DNA of 64,000 nt. Origin: Telluribacter sp035998675 (GTDB taxonomy: Bacteria; Bacteroidota; Bacteroidia; Cytophagales; Spirosomataceae). The position numbers were made by a program, and so were the translations under genes. The stretch is from contig NZ_DASYHI010000023.1 in the NCBI RefSeq assembly GCF_035998675.1, positions 62,001-126,000 of the forward strand, written 5' to 3'. Below, piece by piece: positions 1 to 8,270 of this stretch (position 1 is its first letter; every line of letters begins with the position of its first letter). The notes beneath the pieces are model-generated. The model ran no database searches. It had not been told where the DNA came from and saw nothing but the letters and a program-made list of their open reading frames with translations.

Positions 1-791
1 CTTAGGACTTCCTGAACTTCGGTACCATTCAATTTGCCCAGATGATTGACATGCCCGAAGGTGGTATTTCCGGAAGTACCTGGTACCTCCTTATCCCCTG
101 CGATGACCACCGGCCAGGAAAGTTCGGCGGCTACCCGGTTTAGGGCTTCAATATTTTTGGCAGTATCCCACAGCCGACCCATACTGAATATAAAATCTTC
201 TTTTGCCTGTGGATTCTGCGGTATGGTTTCGCAACCGTTGGGAATAATGGCCTTATTTTCCAGGTTTCCATAAATCCGGCTAATGGACGTGAGCATATCC
301 CGACTGGGAGCCGCTACCAGATCAGCCGCCCGAAGACCCATTTGTACGCGCCGGAAGTACTCCTGGTACGTATCGGGGGGAGTACCGCCAATTACGCTTT
401 CCCACCAGGAGAACACGCAGGAGTGCGCCACCATCAGAACCGGTACGCCCCAGTTGAGGTTCCCGTGGCAAAAATTATTGAGGTGTACCAGATCGGGCTT
501 TACCTGATCCCGTAACTGAAGTAACCAGTCACCGGCCCGATCCACATCTTCCCACGGGTCCTCCATCCATTCCAGTTTAAACGCGCTCGGGTGCAGCACC
601 AGATTCCTGATAGTAGCAACCTGTTTTAGCTGTTTTTCATCCGGTAGGGCCCCCATGGTAGCCAGGTGGACCTCAATGCCCAGGGTACCCAGGTACCTGG
701 CCAGCTCCAGTGAGTAAGTCCAGACGCCGCCGACGGTATCGGCGGTCATCAACATTTTTTTGGGATAGGTATGGTTACTAAACTCTTCCAT
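1..791 (-). CDS. Glycosyltransferase family 4, partial (C-terminus beyond left edge)
   Basis: Translating the minus strand from an ATG at 791 gives 263 open codons running off the left edge, with no stop. The N-terminus (KKMLMTADTVGGVWTYSLEL) is the Rossmann-type start of GT-B glycosyltransferases, with the glycine-rich acceptor-side loop GGVWT. A hydrophobic strand follows (DLVHLNNF), then PVLMVAHSCVFSWW, and later a nucleotide-sugar-domain opening (FIFSMGRLWDTAKN, then WPVVIAGDKE). These are typical of the GT4 fold. It probably transfers a sugar from an activated donor in the cytoplasm; donor and acceptor cannot be told. The catalytic E-x7-E region would lie outside the window. An internal ATG at codon 13 is an alternative start. 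No neighbour is clearly functionally linked. Confidence 0.85.
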   Translation of the reverse strand, partial: MEEFSNHTYPKKMLMTADTVGGVWTYSLELARYLGTLGIEVHLATMGALPDEKQLKQVATIRNLVLHPSAFKLEWMEDPWEDVDRAGDWLLQLRDQVKPDLVHLNNFCHGNLNWGVPVLMVAHSCVFSWWESVIGGTPPDTYQEYFRRVQMGLRAADLVAAPSRDMLTSISRIYGNLENKAIIPNGCETIPQNPQAKEDFIFSMGRLWDTAKNIEALNRVAAELSWPVVIAGDKEVPGTSGNTTFGHVNHLGKLNGTEVQEVL

Positions 792-979
792 AAATTTTTA
801 TCTATTCTTTCTGCTACTTGTACAACTGAATCAATTTCGGTGTCCAATCCACTTCCTTCTGCCAGCTTACTCGTCCGGTCAACTACTGCTCTGCCCCCCA
901 TTTATCTGGTCCTGAAAACAGGACTTCGGTACGGGTACCATAGAAGTGTACTACTCTAAAATCATAAAAAGAGCCAAAA

Positions 980-1147
980 ATGTTTAGAAAAAATTATTAC
1001 TCTTTTGGAGCCACTCCTCATATAGCAGGGTTCAGCTTCCGTCTCGGCAGGCACCTTGAAGGAATGAATATCCCTACTGAAAGAGCCCTCTATGATTTGC
1101 CTCAACTCTGTGGTGAGTTTTTATACATTGACTTTCAGGATTTTTGA
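980..1147 (+). CDS. Possible small protein, 55 residues, unrecognised
   Basis: A short open frame begins at ATG 980 and ends at TGA 1145-1147, with an in-frame stop just upstream at 965. The product is basic and aromatic near its start (MFRKNYYSFG) and has a regular pattern in the middle (FSFRLGRHLEGMNIPTERAL) that looks like protein rather than chance. I recognise no family. No convincing Shine-Dalgarno is visible, although Bacteroidota often lack one. It lies between the divergent glycosyltransferase start and the convergent Cys-rich gene. It could be a remnant of a longer gene. Confidence 0.3.
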   Translation: MFRKNYYSFGATPHIAGFSFRLGRHLEGMNIPTERALYDLPQLCGEFLYIDFQDF

Positions 1148-1221
1148 AGTTTCAGTAAGAGTGGAAAGCACTTTTACCTTATGATTGTTAAGCGTGTAAA
1201 TGTACACGTCAGGCAGGCATA

Positions 1222-1278
1222 AAAAGAAAAACCTGTATCCAATAGTATAGTGCTGGTAGTATAGTGCTGGATACAGGT
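1222..1278 (-). terminator. Intrinsic terminator with tandem-repeat loop
   Basis: A perfect 11-bp inverted repeat (arms 1231-1241 and 1268-1278) is followed on the minus strand by a T-rich tract (complement of 1221-1230). It sits about 55 bases after the stop of the minus-strand Cys-rich gene. Two perfect head-to-tail copies of a 14-base unit (1243-1256 and 1257-1270) lie mostly in the loop. Confidence 0.75.
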
Positions 1279-1332
1279 CAGGAGTGGTGTTATCAAGAAA
1301 AAATACAGACCCCAGGATAGAAGTATTGAAAG

Positions 1333-1602
1333 TTAATGAACTTCCTTTTTTATTTTAAATTTTACGCAGCCAAAATGTTCGTGGGTAAATGTACGTTTGG
1401 CCGGATTATGTACCATTCCTTCCGCCTGGATTTCAGACGGAGTTTTACGAAGTACCATCGAACGCCTTTCATGGGTTTTGTGCGCGTTCTCAAAGCCATC
1501 ATATACGGTGTGGTCCAGTTTTACACACTGTCCCCAACTACCACCAATTGTATCGGTGGAATAAAGCCAAAATCTACATTTGTCGCATCTCATCTTTTTC
1601 AC
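1333..1602 (-). CDS. Small cysteine-containing protein, probable metal binder
   Basis: The 89-residue product opens with a CxxC knuckle (MRCDKCRFW), has a third cysteine in GSWGQCVKL and a fourth near the C-terminus in HEHFGCVKF, with His residues close to the last. Four spaced cysteines of this kind suggest a small zinc- or iron-binding fold; similar short CxxCxxW...GxC proteins are common hypotheticals in Bacteroidota. The function is unknown. The reading frame begins with GTG at 1602; ATG at 1593 (codon 4) is equally possible and keeps all cysteines. It is transcribed alone, ends at a strong terminator, and is divergent from the DUF2236 gene. Confidence 0.7.
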   Translation of the reverse strand: MKKMRCDKCRFWLYSTDTIGGSWGQCVKLDHTVYDGFENAHKTHERRSMVLRKTPSEIQAEGMVHNPAKRTFTHEHFGCVKFKIKKEVH

Positions 1603-1807
1603 GGTTAAAAAATTTTGGTCTGAACTTTTTATTTCGGTGGTTGATTAGAGGGTATGGGAGTAAATTTAAGGAGGTACTCCGGCAGGTCCAAGACTACAAC
1701 TTGTCCCTATTTATTTTGTTTGGAATAAAGTTATATTTTCAGAATATTAATTTGAAAATAATGGAGTTGGCGAACGACCTTACCTGTAAAATCGTATTAG
1801 AGATAAA

Positions 1808-1828
1808 AGTGTAATCTATTTTTACACT
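1808..1828. promoter_or_regulatory. Inverted repeat upstream of the DUF2236 gene
   Basis: Perfect 7-bp arms AGTGTAA (1808-1814) and TTACACT (1822-1828) with a 7-base spacer lie 18 bases before the ATG at 1846. Position and symmetry suit an operator, but no regulator can be named and a chance palindrome is not excluded. Confidence 0.35.
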
Positions 1829-1845
1829 ATCCTTAGTTTTTGAAA

Positions 1846-2610
1846 ATGCAAGATTTTGTTAAAAAGGGCTCCATTGTCCGGGAAATTTGGGGGACAGGAG
1901 ACACCATCCTGATTATTTTTGCCGGGGCCTCCGCTGAATTCGCGCTGAACAAGGCGGTTGACTGGTTGTACTATACGGGGAAACTTCCGGCCGACCCGCT
2001 GGGGCGGCTTTTCTCCACCGTGGCCTATGCCAGGCAAATTGTTTTCTCTGAGTTAGAGGCAGCCAACAAGGCTATTGACCGCATTACGGCCATTCACGCG
2101 GGGGTGGAAGCCAGCCGGGGCGCGACCATTCCGGACTGGGCCTACCGCGATGTGCTTTTTATGCTGATTGACTATTCCATCCGCTCGTTTGAATTACTGG
2201 AAAGAAAGCTCACCCACGAAGAGAAAGCGGAGGTTTTTGATGTATTTAACCGGGTGGGTATCAGGATGGGCCTTAAAGACCTGCCAACTACCTATGACGA
2301 ATGGGTACTCAGGCGGGACCAGCACCTGGCCCGGGACCTAGCCAAAAGCCACTTTACTTCGGACCTGTACCGGCAGTACCGGAAGCATCTGGGTCTGGTC
2401 AGGTACCGGCTATTGCTGGAAGCTCAGGTACTGGTAGTACCTCCTATAGTAAATAAATTATTGGGGTTAGGTACCTTACCTCTGTTACAACCGGTACTCG
2501 CCGTGTATAAGTGGAGCCGGAAAATTAAGAGTGAGTGGCTACTGAAATCCATACTACTACCGCCGCAGTACAAAGCCGAAATCAGGCAACTGGACGTGCA
2601 AACGAATTGA
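1846..2610 (+). CDS. DUF2236 / MpaB-family oxygenase-like protein
   Basis: The 254-residue product matches the DUF2236 family, which includes MpaB-like and latex-clearing (Lcp) heme oxygenases. It starts with the typical WGTGDTILIIFAGASAEFAL segment, followed by DPLGRLFSTV, a central IPDWAYRDVLFMLIDYSI helix and a C-terminal RYRLLLEAQ helix. Family members are mostly alpha-helical and several bind a b-type heme; whether this one does is not shown by the sequence. No signal peptide is visible, so it is probably cytosolic. ATG 1846 is preferred over the TTG two codons upstream. It is monocistronic, with an inverted repeat upstream and a convergent neighbour downstream. Confidence 0.75.
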   Translation: MQDFVKKGSIVREIWGTGDTILIIFAGASAEFALNKAVDWLYYTGKLPADPLGRLFSTVAYARQIVFSELEAANKAIDRITAIHAGVEASRGATIPDWAYRDVLFMLIDYSIRSFELLERKLTHEEKAEVFDVFNRVGIRMGLKDLPTTYDEWVLRRDQHLARDLAKSHFTSDLYRQYRKHLGLVRYRLLLEAQVLVVPPIVNKLLGLGTLPLLQPVLAVYKWSRKIKSEWLLKSILLPPQYKAEIRQLDVQTN

Positions 2611-2640
2611 TTAAAAGGTAAGTGTAATTAAAGAACAACG

Positions 2641-2680
2641 GGTACTAACGGTATTGTCTATTTGTAAGTACCGGGTTTTT
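2641..2680 (+). terminator. Probable terminator between convergent genes
   Basis: A GGTACT...AGTACC stem (2641-2646 with 2667-2672) followed by TTTTT lies in the short gap between the convergent DUF2236 and AI-2E genes. The stem is only six strong pairs. Confidence 0.4.
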
Positions 2681-2692
2681 GTTTATTCCTGC

Positions 2693-3907
2693 CTATCCTT
2701 TTTTAAACTTGCGTTTGGCCCAGTTTAATGCCTTATCAAACATATCGGGACTGTCATCCTCGTCTGAAATGTCTTCTTCGCCGAATAGATACCCCAGGGG
2801 TTGCAGAGCGGGTACCTGGTCAAAAATTACCTTGATCATTCCCAGGGCCGGAATTGAAATGAGCATACCTATCACCCCCCATACCGCGTTGCCCAGTACC
2901 ACCACCAGAATAGTGAATACCGGGTTAATATGCACCTTATTTCCTACCACATACGGTTCCAGAATGTAGCTTTCAACAAATTGGGCGAACCCGAAGGTGA
3001 TGCTTACTCCTATTATCCCGGTGGAACCATTCCCCGAAAACAGCACCATGGCAATGGCCAGTGCATACCCGATAATATTGCCCACGTAGGGTACCAGTGA
3101 AAGTACGGCGGCCAAAACGGAAATCAGGATGGCATAGGTAATTCCGGAGATTAGAAGGCCGATGGAATAAAGAACTGCCAGTATCAGAATGAGTAAAAAA
3201 CGACCAAAAAGGTAGCTCTGGGATACTTGCAGGATGTTTTGCAGAATTTTATTAGTTTCCTCACTTTTCTGCTCCGGGACTACTTTCAGTATAGTAGTTC
3301 GGAATTTTTTCCGGTAAAGAAGGAAGAAAAAGATATAGATTAGGACAAGCAGAAAGGTACCCAGTAAATTGAAAAACTGCATCATAAAACTCCCCGCCGT
3401 CGCTAACATGGAACCACCTCCTGATTGCTTGCTTTGTCCGGTAGAAGCCCCTTCTTCCTGTTGTTGCGGCTGGCCGGACGATCCGGTACCTGAACTTCCC
3501 GACGATGAGCCACCCAAAATATTGCCGGGTACTTTCTGTTTCTGTTCTTCAACCGATATGCCGGTTTTTTCACTGATAAACTCCTGAATCCTTTGGCTTT
3601 GGCTGGTAAGCTCTTTTTTGATACGGGGCCAGTCTTCCGAAAAGCTCTTTACCTGAAAGGCAAGTACCCCGACAAGTACCGCGAAAAACAGGATAATAAT
3701 ACAGTCCGTTAGCAGAGCTGCCCAGCCCCGTTTAATTCCCTTATGCTCAAACCAGTTGGCTACGGGCAGCATCACCATGGCCAGCAGGGCGGCTACCGAC
3801 AAAGGAGCCAGAAATGCCTTGGCTTTTACCAGACCCCAAAAGAAAAAGTAGAGCCCTACTACGAGCAGCGTAAAGGTTACCAGTATAGTAAAGACTCGGT
3901 TTTTCAT
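2693..3907 (-). CDS. AI-2E family transporter (PerM/YdiK-like), copy 1
   Basis: This 404-residue integral membrane protein of the AI-2E exporter superfamily has N-terminal hydrophobic hairpins (about 5-40 and 60-85) and a long soluble loop. A C-terminal membrane block carries the family signature PYVGNIIGYALAIAM, then VVLGNAVWGVIGMLISIPA. The superfamily name reflects E. coli TqsA; most members have no shown role in quorum sensing and some are ion/proton antiporters, so the substrate is open. The loop (about 130-168) contains an unusual low-complexity Ser/Gly/Gln-rich insert absent from the neighbouring paralogue. It lies 60 bases downstream of copy 1's upstream neighbour, another AI-2E gene, on the same strand, so the pair is probably co-transcribed. 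Confidence 0.88.
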   Translation of the reverse strand: MKNRVFTILVTFTLLVVGLYFFFWGLVKAKAFLAPLSVAALLAMVMLPVANWFEHKGIKRGWAALLTDCIIILFFAVLVGVLAFQVKSFSEDWPRIKKELTSQSQRIQEFISEKTGISVEEQKQKVPGNILGGSSSGSSGTGSSGQPQQQEEGASTGQSKQSGGGSMLATAGSFMMQFFNLLGTFLLVLIYIFFFLLYRKKFRTTILKVVPEQKSEETNKILQNILQVSQSYLFGRFLLILILAVLYSIGLLISGITYAILISVLAAVLSLVPYVGNIIGYALAIAMVLFSGNGSTGIIGVSITFGFAQFVESYILEPYVVGNKVHINPVFTILVVVLGNAVWGVIGMLISIPALGMIKVIFDQVPALQPLGYLFGEEDISDEDDSPDMFDKALNWAKRKFKKG

Positions 3908-3967
3908 GTTTGGTCAAAATAGTGTACTGGTAATTAGTGTGGGTACAAAAACTACCAATAGCCCTGC

Positions 3968-5062
3968 CTATTTGTTTCTGAGCTTGTTAATATAATCTTT
4001 TATATTTCCAATCCAGACCGATTCGGATATATCGTCTTCGAGCAGGTAGCTGTAAGGATGAAGTACCGGAATATGATCAAATACCGCCCTGATGATTGAA
4101 AACAGGGGAATAAAAAGTATCATACCCGCGACGCCCCAGATCAGCTGCCCCAACACGATACCAATTATTATAAAGAGGGGACTGAGATTCATTTTTGCCC
4201 CCATTACAAACGGTTCAATCAGGTTATTATCAAGGGCCTGCGCGACCACCAGTATGCCAACGGTCGGGATGACCAGCCCGGTATTACTACTCAGCAACGC
4301 CATGGAGACAGGAAAAAAACTACCGACAAACGGCCCAACGTAGGGTACAATGGTAGGCAAAACGGCAATGAGGCTGAGTAAGATGGCATTGGGTAGGCCA
4401 ATTATTGAAAACCCAACCGTATAACAAACGGCCAGGAACAGCATGGAAATAAGTCGGCCGACCAGGTACTGCGAAGAGACCTGGGTAATTTCTTTTATGG
4501 TATCCCTGGCGTCGGGTTTACTTTCGCGGGATACCAGCTTAAGGAAAAAGGTCCGGTATTTATCCCGCTTCCACATCAGGAAAAGCATATAAATAAGTAC
4601 CAGCACTATAGAGCTTACCATGCCCAGTACACCGTTCAGAAAACTCTTAACTAACCCGGTTGAAGACTCAGTCAGCTTGGTTACCTGTTCGCTGACAAAC
4701 TGTGATTGCTTACTGGGGGGTACTCCAAAGGTACTGTTGACCCACTGCTGCACCTGATTTACAACCTGGTCAAGGCGGGGTTTCATTTCGGTCAGGTTTT
4801 CGGAAATACGGGTTATTTCGGCGGTGATTACCCACACAAAGCCGGCAATAAACAGTACCAGCAATAACAGGCAGAGAATAGTAGCCATAAGCCGACCGAT
4901 ACCCCAGCTTTCCAGGCGACGCGCAATAGGTACCAGTAGCATGGAAAGTATTATACTAAAAAAGAAGGGGACCAGAAACGGCCGCCCATAATAGAGTACA
5001 ACAACAAGCAGCAGAACAAATAGGGTAGTAGCGCTAGCCTTATAAATAGAAATAGGTTTCAT
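3968..5062 (-). CDS. AI-2E family transporter, copy 2
   Basis: The 364-residue AI-2E family membrane protein starts at ATG 5062 (MKPISIYKAS). The open frame extends 17 codons upstream, but that part is polar and unlike the family. It has N-terminal membrane hairpins, a coiled or extended loop (EITRISENLTEMKPRLDQVV) and C-terminal membrane helices with PYVGPFVGSFFPVSM and GQLIWGVAGMILFIPL. It is paralogous to the next gene downstream and lacks its Ser/Gly/Gln insert. Like copy 1, the transported species cannot be read from the sequence. It is first gene of a probable two-gene unit. Confidence 0.88.
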   Translation of the reverse strand: MKPISIYKASATTLFVLLLVVVLYYGRPFLVPFFFSIILSMLLVPIARRLESWGIGRLMATILCLLLLVLFIAGFVWVITAEITRISENLTEMKPRLDQVVNQVQQWVNSTFGVPPSKQSQFVSEQVTKLTESSTGLVKSFLNGVLGMVSSIVLVLIYMLFLMWKRDKYRTFFLKLVSRESKPDARDTIKEITQVSSQYLVGRLISMLFLAVCYTVGFSIIGLPNAILLSLIAVLPTIVPYVGPFVGSFFPVSMALLSSNTGLVIPTVGILVVAQALDNNLIEPFVMGAKMNLSPLFIIIGIVLGQLIWGVAGMILFIPLFSIIRAVFDHIPVLHPYSYLLEDDISESVWIGNIKDYINKLRNK

Positions 5063-5202
5063 AAAGATTGAAAAAGATAAATTTTCAGTGATTTTGTAGA
5101 GGTACACCACCACATTTCCCTTTTTTCATCCTACCGTACCTTCCCGGCAATTGTTATAAAAAAAATTATACCAGAGCCTATGATCAGGCCTTCCTGGGTA
5201 TA

Positions 5203-5248
5203 ATCAAAAACGGTGGCTTCCCGGGTACTCGTGGGAAAGCCGCCGTTT
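5203..5248 (-). terminator. Intrinsic terminator of the alpha-glucosidase gene
   Basis: Near-perfect arms 5208-5222 and 5233-5248 (AAACGG-YGG-CTT-CCC type) form a GC-rich hairpin 24 bases after the minus-strand stop, followed on that strand by TTTTT. Confidence 0.8.
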
Positions 5249-5271
5249 CAGGTACTAGGTTGTTGCTAAAT

Positions 5272-6882
5272 TTAAGAATCGAGCAGGACAATTATTGCCT
5301 CATCGCCACCCATTTCAATAGTATGTTCAATCCGGCTCCCTTCCCGTTCGCCTTCGGTCCCCAGAACGACCTCCCCGCGCAGGGGATCGCCTTTGGGTAA
5401 AAAGCAACCCGACCGGTGGCTGAGGTTAAGTACGATCAGAAACCGCCGGTTGTCGCTCTCGCGTAGGTAGGCTATGATTTGTTTGTTCGAGAAAACGGGT
5501 TTATAGGTACCTACGTGCAAGGCCGGTTCCTTTCGCCGCAGGCTGATCAGCTTCCGGTAGTGCAGGAGCATGGAATGCTCGTCCTTACGTTGCCTTTCCA
5601 CGTTGACCCGACTGTAATTTTTGGGTAGGGGTAACCAGGGTTCGGCCTCCGAAAATCCCGCGTTTGGGCTTTCGTCCCACTGCATGGGGGTTCGTTCGGG
5701 ATCGCGGCTTACGTCCAGTTCGGGCATATTCAGCCCCTGGGGATCCTGTACCTTATCGGGCGGAATGGGTACATCCCGCATTCCTATTTCATCGCCGTAG
5801 TATAGGGTAGGGGTGCCGCGCAGGGTAAGCAACAGTGTAGCTGCCACCCGCGCCTGATCCAGCCCCACCTTACTGGCTATACGTGAGTTGTCGTGGTTAC
5901 CCAATACCCAGTTGGGCCAGCCCCCTTCCGGAAGTGCTCCTTCGTATTCATCAATGGAGGTGGCAATCTTTAACGGGTCCCACGGCAGCGAAATCAGCTG
6001 AAAATTGAAGGGCAGGTGGGCGCCTTTTCCATTTTGCCCGTAGTAGGCTACCAGCTGATGAACCGGCAGGTAAATTTCCCCAATGATAACCCGCTCCTGG
6101 TACTCATCGGTAAGGGCGCGCATCATTCGTACTATATCGTGAATTTCGGGCTGGTCGGTGGAGTATACGGGTGATAACCGATTATAGGTTACGTCTTCTT
6201 TGGGGTTAAAATTCAGGTTTATTGGATTGTCGCGAAGCTGAACATCCTTGATCATGTGCCACATAACGTCTACCCGAAAGCCGTCCACGCCTTTGTCCAG
6301 CCAGAAGCGCATGACATCCAGCATGGCCTGTTGTACCTCCGGGTTGCGCCAGTTCAGGTCCGGCTGCTCCTTGAGGAAAGCGTGGTAATAGTACTGCTGG
6401 GTGTTTTCGTCCCATTCCCAGGCGGTACCGCCAAACATAGCGAGCCAGTTATTAGGCGGCGATCCATCTTCCAGGGCATCGTGCCAGATGTACCAGTCCC
6501 GTTTAGGACTGTCCTTCGACGACCTGGATTCCTGAAACCAGGGGTGCTGGTCTGATGAGTGGTTGGGTACCAGGTCCAGCAGGAGTTTAATCCCCCGCCG
6601 GTGGACCTCTCTGAGTACGTCATCAAAGTCGTCCATGGAGCCAAAAAGCGGATGGATACCCGTATAATCCGAAATATCATAGCCAAAGTCGGCCATGGGC
6701 GAAGGAAAAATGGGGGAAATCCAGATAGCCTCCACACCCAACCATTCCAGGTAGTCGAGCCTTTGCAGAATACCCTTCAGGTCACCTACACCGTCGCCGT
6801 TGCTGTCCTGATATGATCGTGGGTAAATCTGATACACTATTCCTTTTTGCCACCAGAGGTACTCTTTGTTAGTTTCACTCAT
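5272..6882 (-). CDS. GH13 alpha-glucosidase / oligo-1,6-glucosidase-like
   Basis: The 536-residue protein has the full GH13 (beta/alpha)8 architecture and no signal peptide, so it is probably cytosolic. Conserved region I is LLDLVPNHSS (about 101-110). The nucleophile is Asp205 in GFRVDVMWH, the acid/base is Glu269 in VIIGEIY and the third carboxylate is Asp331 in VLGNHDNSR. The N-terminal WWQKGIVYQIYPRSYQDSNG and the NHDNSR form are typical of alpha-glucosidase and oligo-1,6-glucosidase rather than amylase. It likely releases glucose from short alpha-glucans, sucrose-like or trehalose-like sugars in the cytoplasm; the exact linkage is not determined. It follows the flavin oxidoreductase gene on the same strand by 68 bases and ends at a clear terminator. 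Confidence 0.92.
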   Translation of the reverse strand: MSETNKEYLWWQKGIVYQIYPRSYQDSNGDGVGDLKGILQRLDYLEWLGVEAIWISPIFPSPMADFGYDISDYTGIHPLFGSMDDFDDVLREVHRRGIKLLLDLVPNHSSDQHPWFQESRSSKDSPKRDWYIWHDALEDGSPPNNWLAMFGGTAWEWDENTQQYYYHAFLKEQPDLNWRNPEVQQAMLDVMRFWLDKGVDGFRVDVMWHMIKDVQLRDNPINLNFNPKEDVTYNRLSPVYSTDQPEIHDIVRMMRALTDEYQERVIIGEIYLPVHQLVAYYGQNGKGAHLPFNFQLISLPWDPLKIATSIDEYEGALPEGGWPNWVLGNHDNSRIASKVGLDQARVAATLLLTLRGTPTLYYGDEIGMRDVPIPPDKVQDPQGLNMPELDVSRDPERTPMQWDESPNAGFSEAEPWLPLPKNYSRVNVERQRKDEHSMLLHYRKLISLRRKEPALHVGTYKPVFSNKQIIAYLRESDNRRFLIVLNLSHRSGCFLPKGDPLRGEVVLGTEGEREGSRIEHTIEMGGDEAIIVLLDS

Positions 6883-6950
6883 TATTTATTAGTTTTTAGC
6901 GTTCATGCCGGGTTAGCCCGCCCGCCCGGTACTACCAGCCTGGCTCAGTT

Positions 6951-7949
6951 TCAAACCGAAACCTGACTATTGTTTTTTGTTAATACCGGAAGTACCTTCT
7001 CCCCGAATACTTCTATAAATTGCTCCTGCTCCACGTTTACATTGTGGAGGTACAGGTGGGTTACCCCCAGTTCTATATCTTTCATCAGCCATTCAATGTG
7101 CTGGTCGGTGCTGTCCGATATACGAACGTGCGGTTCCATCTGCTCGGGCGTAACCATGCTACCAGCCGCGTCAAAACCCTCGGGAGTACGTATATCCGAC
7201 AGCAGCGCCGACGGAAAAATGTTATTCTTCCATTGGGCGTGGGCACCCAGCAGGGCTTTCTCCCGGGTTGTATCGTAGGATAGCTGCACCTTTACATAAA
7301 TAGGTTTTCCTTCTCCACCCCCCTTATGAAAGGCCTCCACAATCTTCTTCATCTCTTCGGGTGGTCGGGAGGTAGTAATCATGCCATCGGCCCAGCTTCC
7401 CAGCCACTCGGCCGTTTTGGCGGTAATAGCCGGTCCTATAACGGGGGGAATATAGTCCGGGCGGGTATACAGTTTGGCTTCCTGCACCGTTACGTGGCCT
7501 TTGTGGGTAACCGATTCGCCTCTCCACAGCGCCCGCATTATATCGATGCACTCTTTGAGTCGTTCGTTGCGCGCTTGTTTGGGCGGCCATTTTTCACCGT
7601 TGATGTGTTCATTGAGAAACTGACCGCTTCCGGCCGCGATAAAAAACCGGTGCGGGAACATTTCGCATAACGTGGCTACTGCCTGCGCTACGATGGCCGG
7701 ACTGTAGCGTTGCACGGGCGCACTCACTATGCCAAAACTCATTTGGGTTGCGTGCATGGCCGCTCCCAGCCAGCTCCAGGCAAATCCACTTTCACCCTGG
7801 GTTTCGCTCCACGGAAAGTAATGGTCCGATGACAAGGCCTCCGTAAAGCCCGCCTGCTCGGCTTTCTGGACCAGGTCCAGGAGTACACTGGGTTTAAATT
7901 GTTCGTGAGAATTATGGAATCCTACCTTAACATCCTCGTTCACAGCCAT
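6951..7949 (-). CDS. LLM-class flavin-dependent oxidoreductase (TIGR03885-like)
   Basis: The 332-residue luciferase-like TIM-barrel enzyme starts VKVGFHNSHEQFKPSVLLDL. It contains SSDHYFPWSE, RYSPAIVAQAVATL and a GSGQFLNEHINGEKWP motif typical of the TIGR03557/TIGR03885 branch of F420/FMN oxidoreductases. Bacteroidota generally lack F420, so FMN is the likelier cofactor (inference). The substrate is unknown. Members of this branch often lie near sugar hydrolases or stress genes, as here next to the GH13 gene. The start MAVNEDVKVGF at 7949 is the first ATG of the frame. The gene is divergent from the TIGR02587 gene, with a 321-base gap. Confidence 0.82.
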   Translation of the reverse strand: MAVNEDVKVGFHNSHEQFKPSVLLDLVQKAEQAGFTEALSSDHYFPWSETQGESGFAWSWLGAAMHATQMSFGIVSAPVQRYSPAIVAQAVATLCEMFPHRFFIAAGSGQFLNEHINGEKWPPKQARNERLKECIDIMRALWRGESVTHKGHVTVQEAKLYTRPDYIPPVIGPAITAKTAEWLGSWADGMITTSRPPEEMKKIVEAFHKGGGEGKPIYVKVQLSYDTTREKALLGAHAQWKNNIFPSALLSDIRTPEGFDAAGSMVTPEQMEPHVRISDSTDQHIEWLMKDIELGVTHLYLHNVNVEQEQFIEVFGEKVLPVLTKNNSQVSV

Positions 7950-8270
7950 TGGATCGTTCTTATTTATTGTGTAGAATTTATTTTACAAAGGGTAGTAAAA
8001 CCCTGCGTTTAGACTATAACCGGTAAAACCCGGTGGATGTTAGGTTGTAAATATTCGACGGGGGTAATCACTTGGGTCAACATTTCGCTTGTTACCACTC
8101 CCCTGGTAATTAATAAGCCTCCTGGAAAAGGACCAGGACTTGGCCTAAATGGAAGGGGAAAGTACTTCGAAGGTTGACCGGTATTTGTATATTAACTGGT
8201 GGCATAGTATTTAATACACCTAAATGGTTATCGTATTACTATTTTTTTAAAGATCCATCGTTCGTTTTGA
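7950..8270. other. Divergent intergenic region (321 bases)
   Basis: No open frame worth calling. It must hold promoters for both the minus-strand oxidoreductase operon and the plus-strand TIGR02587 gene, and it becomes A/T-rich near both ends. I could not place specific elements. Confidence 0.5.

Noticed and set aside
1389..1814. 141-codon plus-strand frame opposite the Cys-rich gene
   Set aside because: The minus-strand product has ordered cysteines and a terminator; this frame has low-complexity character and no family.
2693..5062. Quorum sensing by AI-2
   Set aside because: The AI-2E family name is not evidence of AI-2 transport; no LuxS or AI-2 processing gene is in the window.
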